Source: JAXHTH01 sp034211115
GTDB lineage: Bacteria > Planctomycetota > Phycisphaerae > Phycisphaerales > SM1A02
Direction of reading: 5' to 3'
DNA: 16,404 nucleotides
NCBI GenBank assembly: GCA_034211115.1
Contig: JAXHTH010000205.1
Location: 1-16,404 of the forward strand
Below, piece after piece: positions 6,092-13,622 of this stretch (position 1 is the first letter of the stretch; each line of letters begins with the position of its first letter). The notes below the pieces were generated by a model, which saw only the letters and a program-made list of their open reading frames with translations, did not search any database and had not been told where the DNA came from. The translations under genes were made by a program, and so were the position numbers.

Positions 6092-8967
6092 GTAACACAG
6101 CCGACGCTGCTGCACTGCTGGCGGAGCTCCTCGCGCACCCCTTTAATGAGCAGGCCGTCCGACTGGCTCAGATGGGCCAGCCGGATGAGTTGATTCCGGA
6201 CTTCGCGGAGGAGGCAGCGCGCTGGGCGATCAGCGACCTCGACCGGGCGCTGTCCGCCGCCTCAACGCTCGTCGCCCTGAGCGACGCCATCGCCGGGCCG
6301 CGGGCGCGATCCTGCGCCCGCCGGGCACTCGCCCAGGCGCTGGCGTACGCCTCTCGTCATGAAGAGGCGTTGAAGATCGCTCACGAGTCGATCGCCCTGG
6401 CGGAGGAAGCCGGCCGCCCGGTAGATGCGGCGCGCGCCCGATTGGCGACGCTGCACGTCCTGGATCGGATGGGACAACCACACGAAGCCATTGCGGCGGG
6501 ACAGGCGGCCCGCGCCACCTTCCTCGCCACGGGCGAATCGGTTCTGGCCGCGCGGGCGGACGTGAATCTGGGGATCGTCCATCGGGCCCGCAACGACCCG
6601 GCCACGGCGCTGAAGCACTTCAGCCGGGCGCGGCCCGTGCTCGCCGAGGATCCGGTGATCGCGGCCCAGGTGGACAGCAATCGTGCCGAGGCGTTGCTGG
6701 AACTGAACGACTTCGCCGGAGCGGAAGCGGCGTTCAAGTCCGCCCTGGAGGCGTTTGAGAGCGCCGGCGTCGCCCGGGCCGCGGCCGTCGTGGAGGGGAA
6801 TCTCGCTGATCTCATGAGCCGGCAGGGCAGGCTCGACCGCGCCCTGCTCCACTTCGAGAACGCGAGAAGACACTTCGAGAAGAACCAGGCGGAAGGAGAT
6901 CTTGCCCGCGTCGCCCGGCTCGAGGCCGAGGAGGCGGAAGCGTTCACTCGCGCCGGTCTCACGCAGGAGGCGCTGGAGGCGTACCGCGTCGCCATCCCGC
7001 GGCTCGATGAGCATGGTCTGATCTGGGAGGCCACTCGGGCGCGCACCAGTTTCGGCGGTACGCTGCACAAGCTCGGCCACCATCGGGAGGCCGACCAAGT
7101 CCTCGCGGAAGCGGCCCGGGCGTACCGCTCGCGGGAACATGATGCGGGCTACGCCCGCACCTGCCTCATGCAGGGCGAGCTCGCCTGGATGGAAGGAGAC
7201 AGGAAGCGCGCACAGGAGCTGTTCGAGAAGGCCCTGGCCGGGCTGGGAGAGCGTCCGGCCGAGGCCGCCGTGGTTCGGCATCACCTGGCCAGTTCGGCGC
7301 TTGAGCAGGGCAGGCTCGCGGAGGCGGCGGATCTGCTGGAGGAGGCGCTGGACACCGCCCGCCGGCATGACCTCGCACCCCTCCTCGCCGATCTTCTGCA
7401 CACCCGGGCGAAGGTGCGGGAAGCGCGGGGCGAGCCGGCGATGGCGCTGGGGGATCTTCGGGCCGCCGCCGACGAGGTGGAGCGGATGCGGGGTTCGCTC
7501 CAGGCCGAGCGATTGCGCGCTGCCTTCGTTGGTGAACGAGCCACGGTGTACGAGGAGCTCGTTCTGGCGCTGCTGGCGGTCAACGAGGCCGGAGCCGTCG
7601 ATGAGGCGTTCCACAGCGTCGAGCGGGCCAAGAGCCGCACGCTGCTCGACGTCGCCTCCGGGGCCATCAGTGTTGACTCGACGTCGAGGCAGTCATCGCC
7701 GGGCGGGTCGGCCTCTCCCCTGCTGCGGGAAACGGCACAGCTCAGAGCCGAACTGAACGCGCTCTACAGCCGGGTCTTCGACGCGACGGCGCCGGAGCGG
7801 AGCCCGGCCGCGCTGGCGCAGTGGCGGCAGAGCATCGAGCGTTCCGAGCGCCGGCTGGAGAATCTGGAGAGCCGGCTCGCGGCCACCGACGAGTTCGCCG
7901 GCCTCTTCGCGCCGCCCACGGAACTCAGGGAAGTGCAGCGTCTGCTCAGCGCCGACACGGCGCTGATCGAGTACTTCATCGCCAGGGATGAGCTTCTTGC
8001 GTTCGTCGTCCGCGGCGACTCCATTCATGTGTCGCGCGAGCTGGCTTCCCGCCCGGACGTGGAGGAGCAGGTCGAGAGTCTGCAGTTCCAGTTGGCACGT
8101 TCGGTGAACTGGATCAGCGCCGGGACCCGCGCGGGCGAGGCGCTCCGTGGCGACACGCAGCGCGAACTGGACACGCTGCACCGGACGCTCATCGAGCCGC
8201 TGAGCGCGCGGCTGCACGAGATCAACAAGCTCATCGTGATCCCGCACGGACCGCTCCACGCCGTGCCGTTTCATGCGCTGCATGATGATCGGGGGTACGT
8301 CATCGAGAAGTTCGACGTCAGTTACGCGCCCAGCGCGAGTCTGCTGTCGCACCTTGGGGCGGCGCGCGTTCCGGAGCGCCCGCCCCGCTCACCGGTGCCG
8401 CCGCTCGTCCTCGGTCTGGCGGACGAAGCCGCCCCGCATATCGAGGAAGAGGCGAGGGGGATCGCGAACGTGCTGGGCGGGGCGTCGGCGCTGACCGGTC
8501 GCGACGCGACGCGGGCGAATCTCGCACGGCAGGCCCGCGGCGCCCCCACCGTCCACCTCGCCTGCCACGCCCGCTTCTCGCCGGAGGCGCCGCTCTCTTC
8601 AGGTCTGAAACTGGCCGACGGCTGGCTGACGGTCAGGGATCTGCACGAGCTTCGGCTGGACGGCGCCGTCGTCGTGCTCAGCGGTTGCGACACGGGTCGC
8701 AGCGCCGTGCGGGCCGGGGACGAATTGACCGGTTTTGCGAGGGGGTTTATCGCGGCCGGGGCCTCGGCCGTCATCATGAGCCTCTGGACCTTGAGCGACG
8801 ATAGTGCCCAAAAAGTAATGGCAATGGTCTACGACGCGTGGCATAATGCGGAACCGGAGGGGCGGCCGAGTCTCGCCGCGGCCCTCCGCCAAGCGCAGTG
8901 CGCGATGATCAGGGAGAATGGTCATCCCGTGCTGTGGGGACCGTTTGTCCACGTGGGAAGACCATGA
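6088..8967 (+). CDS. TPR-CHAT caspase-like protease
   Basis: The 959-residue protein begins at the ATG of an ATGA overlap with the upstream gene. Residues of about 85-470 are repeated helical pairs rich in Ala/Leu/Glu, with TPR spacing, for example the segments RADVNLGIVHRARNDPATAL, RAEALLELNDFAGAEAAF and MQGELAWMEGDRKRAQELFE. A charged helical linker follows (about 480-690). From about 690 to the end is a CHAT domain, a caspase/separase-clan cysteine peptidase. It shows VIPHGPLHAVPFHAL, the catalytic His in VHLACHARF (His827), and the catalytic Cys in VVLSGCDTG (Cys867), followed by ELTGFARGFIAAGASAV and the closing HPVLWGPFVHVG. Both dyad residues are present, so it is predicted active. No secretion signal is seen. 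CHAT proteases usually cleave a dedicated partner once the TPR part senses a trigger; the neighbouring regulator is the obvious candidate. The trigger is unknown. Confidence 0.95.
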   Translation: MSNTADAAALLAELLAHPFNEQAVRLAQMGQPDELIPDFAEEAARWAISDLDRALSAASTLVALSDAIAGPRARSCARRALAQALAYASRHEEALKIAHESIALAEEAGRPVDAARARLATLHVLDRMGQPHEAIAAGQAARATFLATGESVLAARADVNLGIVHRARNDPATALKHFSRARPVLAEDPVIAAQVDSNRAEALLELNDFAGAEAAFKSALEAFESAGVARAAAVVEGNLADLMSRQGRLDRALLHFENARRHFEKNQAEGDLARVARLEAEEAEAFTRAGLTQEALEAYRVAIPRLDEHGLIWEATRARTSFGGTLHKLGHHREADQVLAEAARAYRSREHDAGYARTCLMQGELAWMEGDRKRAQELFEKALAGLGERPAEAAVVRHHLASSALEQGRLAEAADLLEEALDTARRHDLAPLLADLLHTRAKVREARGEPAMALGDLRAAADEVERMRGSLQAERLRAAFVGERATVYEELVLALLAVNEAGAVDEAFHSVERAKSRTLLDVASGAISVDSTSRQSSPGGSASPLLRETAQLRAELNALYSRVFDATAPERSPAALAQWRQSIERSERRLENLESRLAATDEFAGLFAPPTELREVQRLLSADTALIEYFIARDELLAFVVRGDSIHVSRELASRPDVEEQVESLQFQLARSVNWISAGTRAGEALRGDTQRELDTLHRTLIEPLSARLHEINKLIVIPHGPLHAVPFHALHDDRGYVIEKFDVSYAPSASLLSHLGAARVPERPPRSPVPPLVLGLADEAAPHIEEEARGIANVLGGASALTGRDATRANLARQARGAPTVHLACHARFSPEAPLSSGLKLADGWLTVRDLHELRLDGAVVVLSGCDTGRSAVRAGDELTGFARGFIAAGASAVIMSLWTLSDDSAQKVMAMVYDAWHNAEPEGRPSLAAALRQAQCAMIRENGHPVLWGPFVHVGRP

Positions 8968-10331
8968 ACGCGCACATGAGAATCCGTCGCATCGGCCTCG
9001 TCCTGGCCTGCCTGTTTCTCGCCTCCGCGGCATCAGTCGAGGCGGGCGTCGATGACACCTTCGTCTCCGAGCAGATCGTGGTGGAGTTGGCGGACGGGGC
9101 CGACATCGGCGACATCAGCGCCGACTACGGAACCTCCGTCCTCGGGAGCATCGAACTGCTGCAGCTCTACCTGCTGGAGCTGCCGGAGGGAGTGGACGAA
9201 GAGCAGTTCGAGGCGCTGCTGGAGGACGATGCGCGGATTGAGGATGCCGAACTCAACTATCGCGCCGAAACCGCCGAAGGCCAGACGGAGAGCTTCTACC
9301 TGCAGGTCGATCCGACGTTCTACCCCACCCAGTATGCCTGGGATCTCATCGGCCTCGAGGCCGCGCACGGACTCTCGACGGGCGCGGGCGCGCTGCTCGC
9401 CATCCTGGACACGGGCGTCGATCCGGATCACGAAGCTCTGGCCGATCACATCGCGCCCGGCAGCTACAACTTCATCGACCAGTGCGCTGACGTTTCCGAC
9501 GTCGGCGACGGGATCGACGAGGACGGAGATGGCGTGGTGGATGAAATGGTCGGACACGGCACGTTCGTGGCCGGTCTCGCCGCGATGATGGCCCCGGACG
9601 CCGGTCTGCTCATCCTGAAGGTGCTCGATGGCGACGGCATCGGGGAGTCGTTCAGGGTCGTCACCGCGATCTACTACGCGGTGGAGCAGGATGCCGACGT
9701 GATCAACCTGAGCCTCGCCCTGAGCAGCGAACGCCAGCTTCTCAAGGATGCCCTGAGCTACGCGAGGGAATCGGGGGTGGTTGTCGTCGCCGCGGCGGGC
9801 AACCTGGATCAGGAGCACCCCCTGTATCCGGCGGCGCATCCGGACGCGATCGGGGTCGCGTCGACCGATGCCGCGGACCACAAGTCCGAATTCAGCAACT
9901 ACGGCGGTCATATCAGGCTGAGCGCGCCGGGATCGGAGATCGTCAGCACGGTACCGGGCAATGCCTACGCCCGCTGGCAGGGCACGAGCATGTCCGCAGC
10001 GCTGATCTCCGGGGCCGCGGCCCTGCTGAAGAGCGCCGACCAGCACGCATCGCCGGACGAGGTCTTCGACGTCATGGCGGATGCCGCAGTGGATCTGAAT
10101 GGTGAAAACCACGGGTACGGCGGCTTGCTCGGCGCGGGACGGCTCGACGTCGCCGCCGCGCTGGGCGATCCGGGCGGGATCGGCGACCTCAACCATGACG
10201 GCGACGTGGAGACCGCCGACCTTCTGATCCTGCTCGCCGAATGGGACGAGGAGGACTCGCCGGCCGATCTCGACGGCGACGGGGTCGTGGGCGCCGGCGA
10301 CCTCCTTCTGCTCCTGGCCAACTGGGGCTGA
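8964..10331 (+). CDS. Secreted subtilisin-like serine protease (S8) with C-terminal dockerin-type repeats
   Basis: This gene starts at ATG 8964, overlapping the CHAT stop as ATGA, and encodes 455 residues. A Sec signal peptide (basic start, then GLVLACLFLASAASVEA) is followed by an I9-like propeptide region (about 30-115) and the subtilase domain. The catalytic triad is complete: Asp149 in AILDTGVDPDH, His198 in GHGTFVAGLAA, Ser342 in QGTSMSAALISG, with VVAAAGN as the oxyanion-hole region. Between Asp and His lies a calcium-loop-like DEDGDGVVDE. After the catalytic domain come two dockerin-type EF-hand-like repeats (about 407-455): DLNHDGDVETADLLILLAEW and DLDGDGVVGAGDLLLLLANW. The product should be exported and perhaps retained through the repeats. 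Placing an exported protease in an operon with a cytoplasmic CHAT protease and a sigma factor suggests a stress or defence output, which is inference. Confidence 0.95.
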   Translation: MNAHMRIRRIGLVLACLFLASAASVEAGVDDTFVSEQIVVELADGADIGDISADYGTSVLGSIELLQLYLLELPEGVDEEQFEALLEDDARIEDAELNYRAETAEGQTESFYLQVDPTFYPTQYAWDLIGLEAAHGLSTGAGALLAILDTGVDPDHEALADHIAPGSYNFIDQCADVSDVGDGIDEDGDGVVDEMVGHGTFVAGLAAMMAPDAGLLILKVLDGDGIGESFRVVTAIYYAVEQDADVINLSLALSSERQLLKDALSYARESGVVVVAAAGNLDQEHPLYPAAHPDAIGVASTDAADHKSEFSNYGGHIRLSAPGSEIVSTVPGNAYARWQGTSMSAALISGAAALLKSADQHASPDEVFDVMADAAVDLNGENHGYGGLLGAGRLDVAAALGDPGGIGDLNHDGDVETADLLILLAEWDEEDSPADLDGDGVVGAGDLLLLLANWG

Positions 10332-10401
10332 CTTGCCCGCGTAACGCTTCAATCACAGCCGCGCCTCATTCCGACCGGAAGCGCCCGGCCGCAGCGATGT
10401 T

Positions 10402-10435
10402 GCGCCGCGCGGTGGGCGGCGGTCGTCCGCGGCGC
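10402..10435. other. GC-rich stem-loop after the subtilisin gene
   Basis: GCGCCGCG (10402-10409) and CGCGGCGC (10428-10435) form an 8-bp perfect stem with an 18-nt loop in the 255-nt gap before the peroxidase gene. No T run follows, so intrinsic termination is doubtful. In DNA this GC-rich it may be chance. Confidence 0.25.
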
Positions 10436-10586
10436 GATGCCGGACCAGGGCGCGGCGTTGAGGTGGTGCCGCGAACGCACACAAAACACCGAAGCGCATC
10501 GGGCGACCGACGTATCACAACGCCGGCGGCCATGCACATTGCAAGCGGACGGCGTTGGAGACGGAACGAAGGAAGGAGACAAGCAA

Positions 10587-11780
10587 ATGTCGAAGAAGAT
10601 CGCCTTGTGCACCCTGCTCCTGGCGGCGCCCGCGCTCGGCCTGATCGCGGCTGCGACCACCCCCAGCAGCCTCACTCCCGAGGAAACACTCGGGAAGTTC
10701 CTGTTTTTCGATGAGAACCTCTCGACCCCGCCGGGGCAGTCCTGCGCCACCTGCCACGACCCGGCCACGGGATTCACCGGCCCGGATTCACTCATCAACG
10801 AGTTCCTCGCCGTGTATCCCGGCGCTGTCCATGCCCGGTTCGGAAACCGCAAACCACCCACCGCCGCCTACGGGGGAGAGAGCCCGATTCTCTACTTCGA
10901 TGAGGACGAGGATGTGTTCGTCGGCGGCATGTTCTGGGATGGTCGTGCCAGTGGATGGACGTTGGGTGATCCGCTGGCCGAGCAGGCGCAGGGGCCGTTC
11001 CTCAATCCCCTGGAACAGAACAACCCGAATGCACGGCACGTCTGCCGCAAGGTCGCCTTCTCCGACTACGCGGACCTCTACGAAGAGGTCTTCGGCGAGC
11101 CCGTCGACTGGAAGAACAACGTGGAGCAGACGTACGAGAACATCGCCCGGGCGATCGCGGCGTACGAGCGCTCCATCGAGGTCAACCCCTACAGCTCCAA
11201 GTACGACTACTACCTGGCCGGGATGGCCGAGCTGACGGAGGAGGAAGCCTGGGGTCTGGAGCTGTTCGAGGATCCGGCCAAAGGCAACTGTGCGGCGTGT
11301 CACCCCAGTGAGCCGGGGCCGAACGGCGAGCCGCCGCTGTTCACCGACTTCACCTACGACAACCTCGGCGTCCCGAAGAACCCGGACAATCCCTTCTACC
11401 ACATGCCGCGAAAGTGGAACCCCGACGGCGCCGACTGGGTCGATCCGGGACTGGGCGGCTTCCTCGCGGGAACCGGGGAATACTACGATTACGCCGCCGA
11501 AAACTGGGGCAAGCACAAGGTCCCGACTCTGCGAAACGTGGACCTGCGACCGTACGAGGGCTTCGTCAAGGCCTTCGGTCACAACGGCTTCTTCAATTCG
11601 CTGGAGGACATCGTCCACTTCTATAACACCCGAGATGTCGAACCCTGGCCCGATCCCGAGGTGCCGGAGAACGTCAACACGGACGAGCTGGGTGACCTCG
11701 GCCTGACCCTGCAGGAAGAGGCCGCGATCGTCACCTTCCTGAAGACGCTCTCGGACGGCTACACGCCCCCTCGGCGGTGA
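10587..11780 (+). CDS. Secreted di-heme cytochrome c peroxidase / MauG-family protein
   Basis: The start at ATG 10587 has AAGGAAGGAG about 7 nt upstream; the longer frame to 10437 adds only low-complexity sequence. The 397 residues begin with a Sec signal peptide (KKIALCTLLLAAPALGLIAA). Two c-type heme sites are present: CATCH at 53-57 and CAACH at 235-239. Family signatures are FLFFDENLSTPPGQSC, FWDGRA (117-121), GPFLNPLEQ (136-144), then KVPTLRNVDLRPYEGFVKAF and HNGFFNSLEDIVHFYNTRD near the C-terminus. It should sit outside the cytoplasm and either reduce hydrogen peroxide with electrons from small cytochromes or carry out a MauG-like oxidation. The motif often read as NPxEM has Gln where Met is usual, so the distal ligand may differ. 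The 255-nt gap from the protease gene and the following hairpin suggest its own transcription unit. Confidence 0.93.
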   Translation: MSKKIALCTLLLAAPALGLIAAATTPSSLTPEETLGKFLFFDENLSTPPGQSCATCHDPATGFTGPDSLINEFLAVYPGAVHARFGNRKPPTAAYGGESPILYFDEDEDVFVGGMFWDGRASGWTLGDPLAEQAQGPFLNPLEQNNPNARHVCRKVAFSDYADLYEEVFGEPVDWKNNVEQTYENIARAIAAYERSIEVNPYSSKYDYYLAGMAELTEEEAWGLELFEDPAKGNCAACHPSEPGPNGEPPLFTDFTYDNLGVPKNPDNPFYHMPRKWNPDGADWVDPGLGGFLAGTGEYYDYAAENWGKHKVPTLRNVDLRPYEGFVKAFGHNGFFNSLEDIVHFYNTRDVEPWPDPEVPENVNTDELGDLGLTLQEEAAIVTFLKTLSDGYTPPRR

Positions 11781-11803
11781 CCGGGGTTCGGCACGGCCTC
11801 CTC

Positions 11804-11839
11804 GTGCGCGCCCGCCATCGCCCGGCGGGCGCGCGCATT
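11804..11839 (+). terminator. Probable intrinsic terminator of the peroxidase gene
   Basis: A perfect 11-bp stem, GCGCGCCCGCC (11806-11816) with GGCGGGCGCGC (11824-11834), has a 7-nt loop and lies 25 nt after the stop codon. Only a short TTT follows, so the terminator would rely on stem stability. Confidence 0.55.
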
Positions 11840-11894
11840 TCACCATCGGCCTGACGACTGGACATGCCCCCGCCGCACCGGGACGGGTTGGCCG

Positions 11895-11955
11895 CGGTCC
11901 GACTCCGCCGACCCGTCAGCCGACGAGCCGACGGGTCCGTTCGGAGTCGGGACCG
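11895..11955. repeat. Long two-tier inverted repeat (about 61 nt)
   Basis: Outer arms CGGTCCGACTCCG (11895-11907) and CGGAGTCGGGACCG (11942-11955) pair with one bulged G. Inner arms GACCCGTC (11910-11917) and GACGGGTC (11930-11937) pair perfectly around a 12-nt loop. The internal mismatch is asymmetric (2 versus 4 nt). It lies between the two convergent terminators in a 364-nt gene-free stretch. There is no T tract, so it does not look like a simple terminator. Confidence 0.6.
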
Positions 11956-12054
11956 GGCATGACCCGGCGGGCTCCGCGGCGCCGCCAAGCGTCCATCGGG
12001 TCGTCGCGTGCCCTGGCGTTGCGGCGTGCACTTCCCACGCAGTGAGCGCCCCAT

Positions 12055-12091
12055 CAGAAAACCCCGCCGTCGGGTACTCGCAACGGCGGGG
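12055..12091 (-). terminator. Intrinsic terminator of the small secreted protein gene
   Basis: On the minus strand, CCCCGCCGT and ACGGCGGGG (plus-strand 12062-12070 and 12083-12091) form a 9-bp perfect stem with a 12-nt loop. TTTTCT follows on the minus strand. It lies about 55 nt past the stop of the leftward gene at 12145 and is a textbook rho-independent signal. Confidence 0.75.
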
Positions 12092-12144
12092 CGCCAATCA
12101 TGCGTGTCTCGCGGAATCGCTGAGACCGAGCGGATTCGGCGGGA

Positions 12145-12645
12145 TCAATCGTAAGTATGGACCTTGAGGTTGCCCTCGTCGATCTCGATCATCATGGGCG
12201 ACTCGTCGTAGGGCAGGCAGTCGGGGTATTCGAAGAACTGGCCCGTGATGAGGTCGCCGTTCCAGCCGGGCGTTCCGCCATCGGTGACCCAGATCTGGAC
12301 GCCGCTCCCCATCCAATCCTCGACGTTCGTGTCCACGATCTCGCCGGAGAACGTGGCCTCGTTGCCCTCGACTTCCACGCAGTCCACCATCATGGTGTAG
12401 TAGCGAACGGTCCCTTCGCCATCATCATCCTGGTAGTAGAACTCGCCCTTGGCCGGCCGATCCATGTACGCCTCGTGGGCGTTGAAATCGGCGTAGGCCA
12501 TGAGTCCGGAGTTCTCAAACCAGACCTCTCCCGTCGCCTTCTCCGCCGGCCCGCCTCCGCCGACACCGGGCGCCGGAGGCCCACTCCCCATCGTGGTCGC
12601 CAGAAACGCGCCGAGCGCCAAACCGATGAACAATCGCGTCTTCAT
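12145..12645 (-). CDS. Small secreted protein of unknown function
   Basis: I choose ATG 12645 because AAAGGAG lies about 8 nt upstream; the frame is open to an earlier ATG at 12669. The 166 residues begin with a signal peptide (MKTRLFIGLALGAFLATTM), then a Gly/Pro-rich linker (GPPAPGVGGGG), then an acidic, aromatic-rich, probably all-beta domain (about 35-166). The domain contains GEVWFENSGLMAYADFNAHE, two cysteines (in MVDCVEVEGN and PDCLPY) that could form a disulfide, and SGVQIWVTDGGTPGWNGD. I recognise no family with certainty. It resembles secreted beta proteins in which a value is printed or bound outside the cell, but that gives no function. It has its own terminator and faces the peroxidase gene, so it is probably a single-gene unit. 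Confidence 0.8.
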   Translation of the reverse strand: MKTRLFIGLALGAFLATTMGSGPPAPGVGGGGPAEKATGEVWFENSGLMAYADFNAHEAYMDRPAKGEFYYQDDDGEGTVRYYTMMVDCVEVEGNEATFSGEIVDTNVEDWMGSGVQIWVTDGGTPGWNGDLITGQFFEYPDCLPYDESPMMIEIDEGNLKVHTYD

Positions 12646-12990
12646 TGCAGAATCTCCTTTTCCTTTCATCGTGTAACCGGGTCCATAAACGACGTGCTTC
12701 GGGGCTCAATGACCCGCGCACGCTTGCCGGGATCGATACGCGGACGGCTGCCCGGATGGCCTGCTCGACGATCCTCTTTGCCGTTTCTCTGGATCGCCGC
12801 GGGATCAGTCTCCTTTCAGCAGGCTCCGGCGCCTCCCGCTCCGGATATGGATGTGGCCCGAATCGCGATGTCGATACACAGAATCCGCGCAGTTTGTGCA
12901 CTGAATCAGACCGCGGGGCGTCATGATGCCGGGTGACAGGCTGCACGCGCCGCGGCACGCCCGACCCGCCGTCCGGGGGGAGCCTGCGAC

Positions 12991-13038
12991 CGGCGCGCTG
13001 AACGAGGCTCGTTCACCCCTGGAATGTGCAGCGCGCCG
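12991..13038. repeat. Nested inverted repeat
   Basis: Outer 10-nt arms CGGCGCGCTG (12991-13000) and CAGCGCGCCG (13029-13038) are perfect complements. Just inside, and overlapping the left arm, is a 17-nt palindrome TGAACGAGGCTCGTTCA (12999-13015) with a single central G. The palindrome is shaped like a dimeric regulator site; the whole could fold as a two-level structure in RNA. Confidence 0.55.
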
Positions 13039-13301
13039 TTGACCGGTTCCCTTCCGCCCCGGAACACGGCGAGGAAAAGATGTGTTGGCGATACGAATAC
13101 CCATAGAAATGCGCGCATAGTAAATCGGCGGTTTCCCTTGGCGATGCGCATTCTGCGCGCGTGATTTCAGAGCGGGGGAACCGCTCCAAGAGAGAGTTGC
13201 CCGGCCGGCGGAGCCGCGTTGGGGGGTGCGCCCCTGTTCGCGCGTCGCGCCGAATCGTGGCCTGTTCGGGGGTGTCGTCCGCCGCCAGCCGGCTCTGATC
13301 A

Positions 13302-13376
13302 ACGAGTGTCCCGCCGACTTCGACGGCGACGGCCTCGTCGATGCCGCCGACCTGGTGTCCTTATTGGGCGAGTGGG
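13302..13376 (+). pseudogene. Orphan dockerin-type repeat (gene remnant)
   Basis: Plus-strand translation gives NECPADFDGDGLVDAADLVSLLGEW, in pieces CPADFDGDGLVDAADL and VSLLGEW. This is the same EF-hand-like repeat that ends the two secreted proteases. No catalytic domain, signal peptide or ribosome site precedes it, and stops lie at 13118-13123 in the same frame. After it the frame degenerates into Gly/Asp- and Arg-rich sequence to 13549. I read it as the tail of a decayed or rearranged dockerin-bearing gene. A short expressed protein (GTG 13226) is possible but unlikely. Confidence 0.5.
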
Positions 13377-13525
13377 ACACGCCGGACGGCGATGGCGGCA
13401 CGGACAGCGCCGATTCGCCGGCTCAGCTCGCGGCGCGTGGGGTGCCCTTGGCTGAAGGGGCCGAAGCGCGGCGGTTCCGGGCGAGCCGTCTCCGGATTCT
13501 CGCTGGGCGCCGCCCCGCCCCGGGC

Positions 13526-13531
13526 TATACT
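13526..13531 (+). promoter_or_regulatory. Possible -10 box (TATACT) for the cysteine protease gene
   Basis: TATACT, preceded by GGGC, stands out in GC-rich DNA and lies about 92 nt before the ATG at 13623. No good -35 hexamer is visible 17 nt upstream. It is similar in setting to the TACAAT before the sigma-factor gene. Confidence 0.35.
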
Positions 13532-13622
13532 GGAGGGAAAGATCTGTAATTCGGCTCAGACCGGTGCGATCGGGTGCCGGCTTCGGTGTCGGCCCGGTGG
13601 CAGGGAAGGAGGACCGTTGACC

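Larger units (their letters stand above)
12646..13622. other. Gene-poor stretch of nearly 1 kb
   Basis: No frame here reads like a normal protein. The translations are Arg/Pro-rich and lack ribosome binding sites. The stretch contains a nested inverted repeat (12991-13038), a dockerin-like remnant (13302-13376), a possible -10 box (13526-13531), and a doubtful 39-codon minus-strand frame (12805-12924). It probably combines upstream control regions with a decayed gene. Confidence 0.6.

Noticed and set aside
6262..7614. Minus-strand open frame of 450 codons
   Set aside because: It is antisense to the TPR region of the CHAT gene and has no recognisable motif.
9033..10352. Minus-strand open frame of 439 codons
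   Set aside because: It is antisense to the subtilisin gene, whose catalytic triad and dockerin tail are unambiguous.
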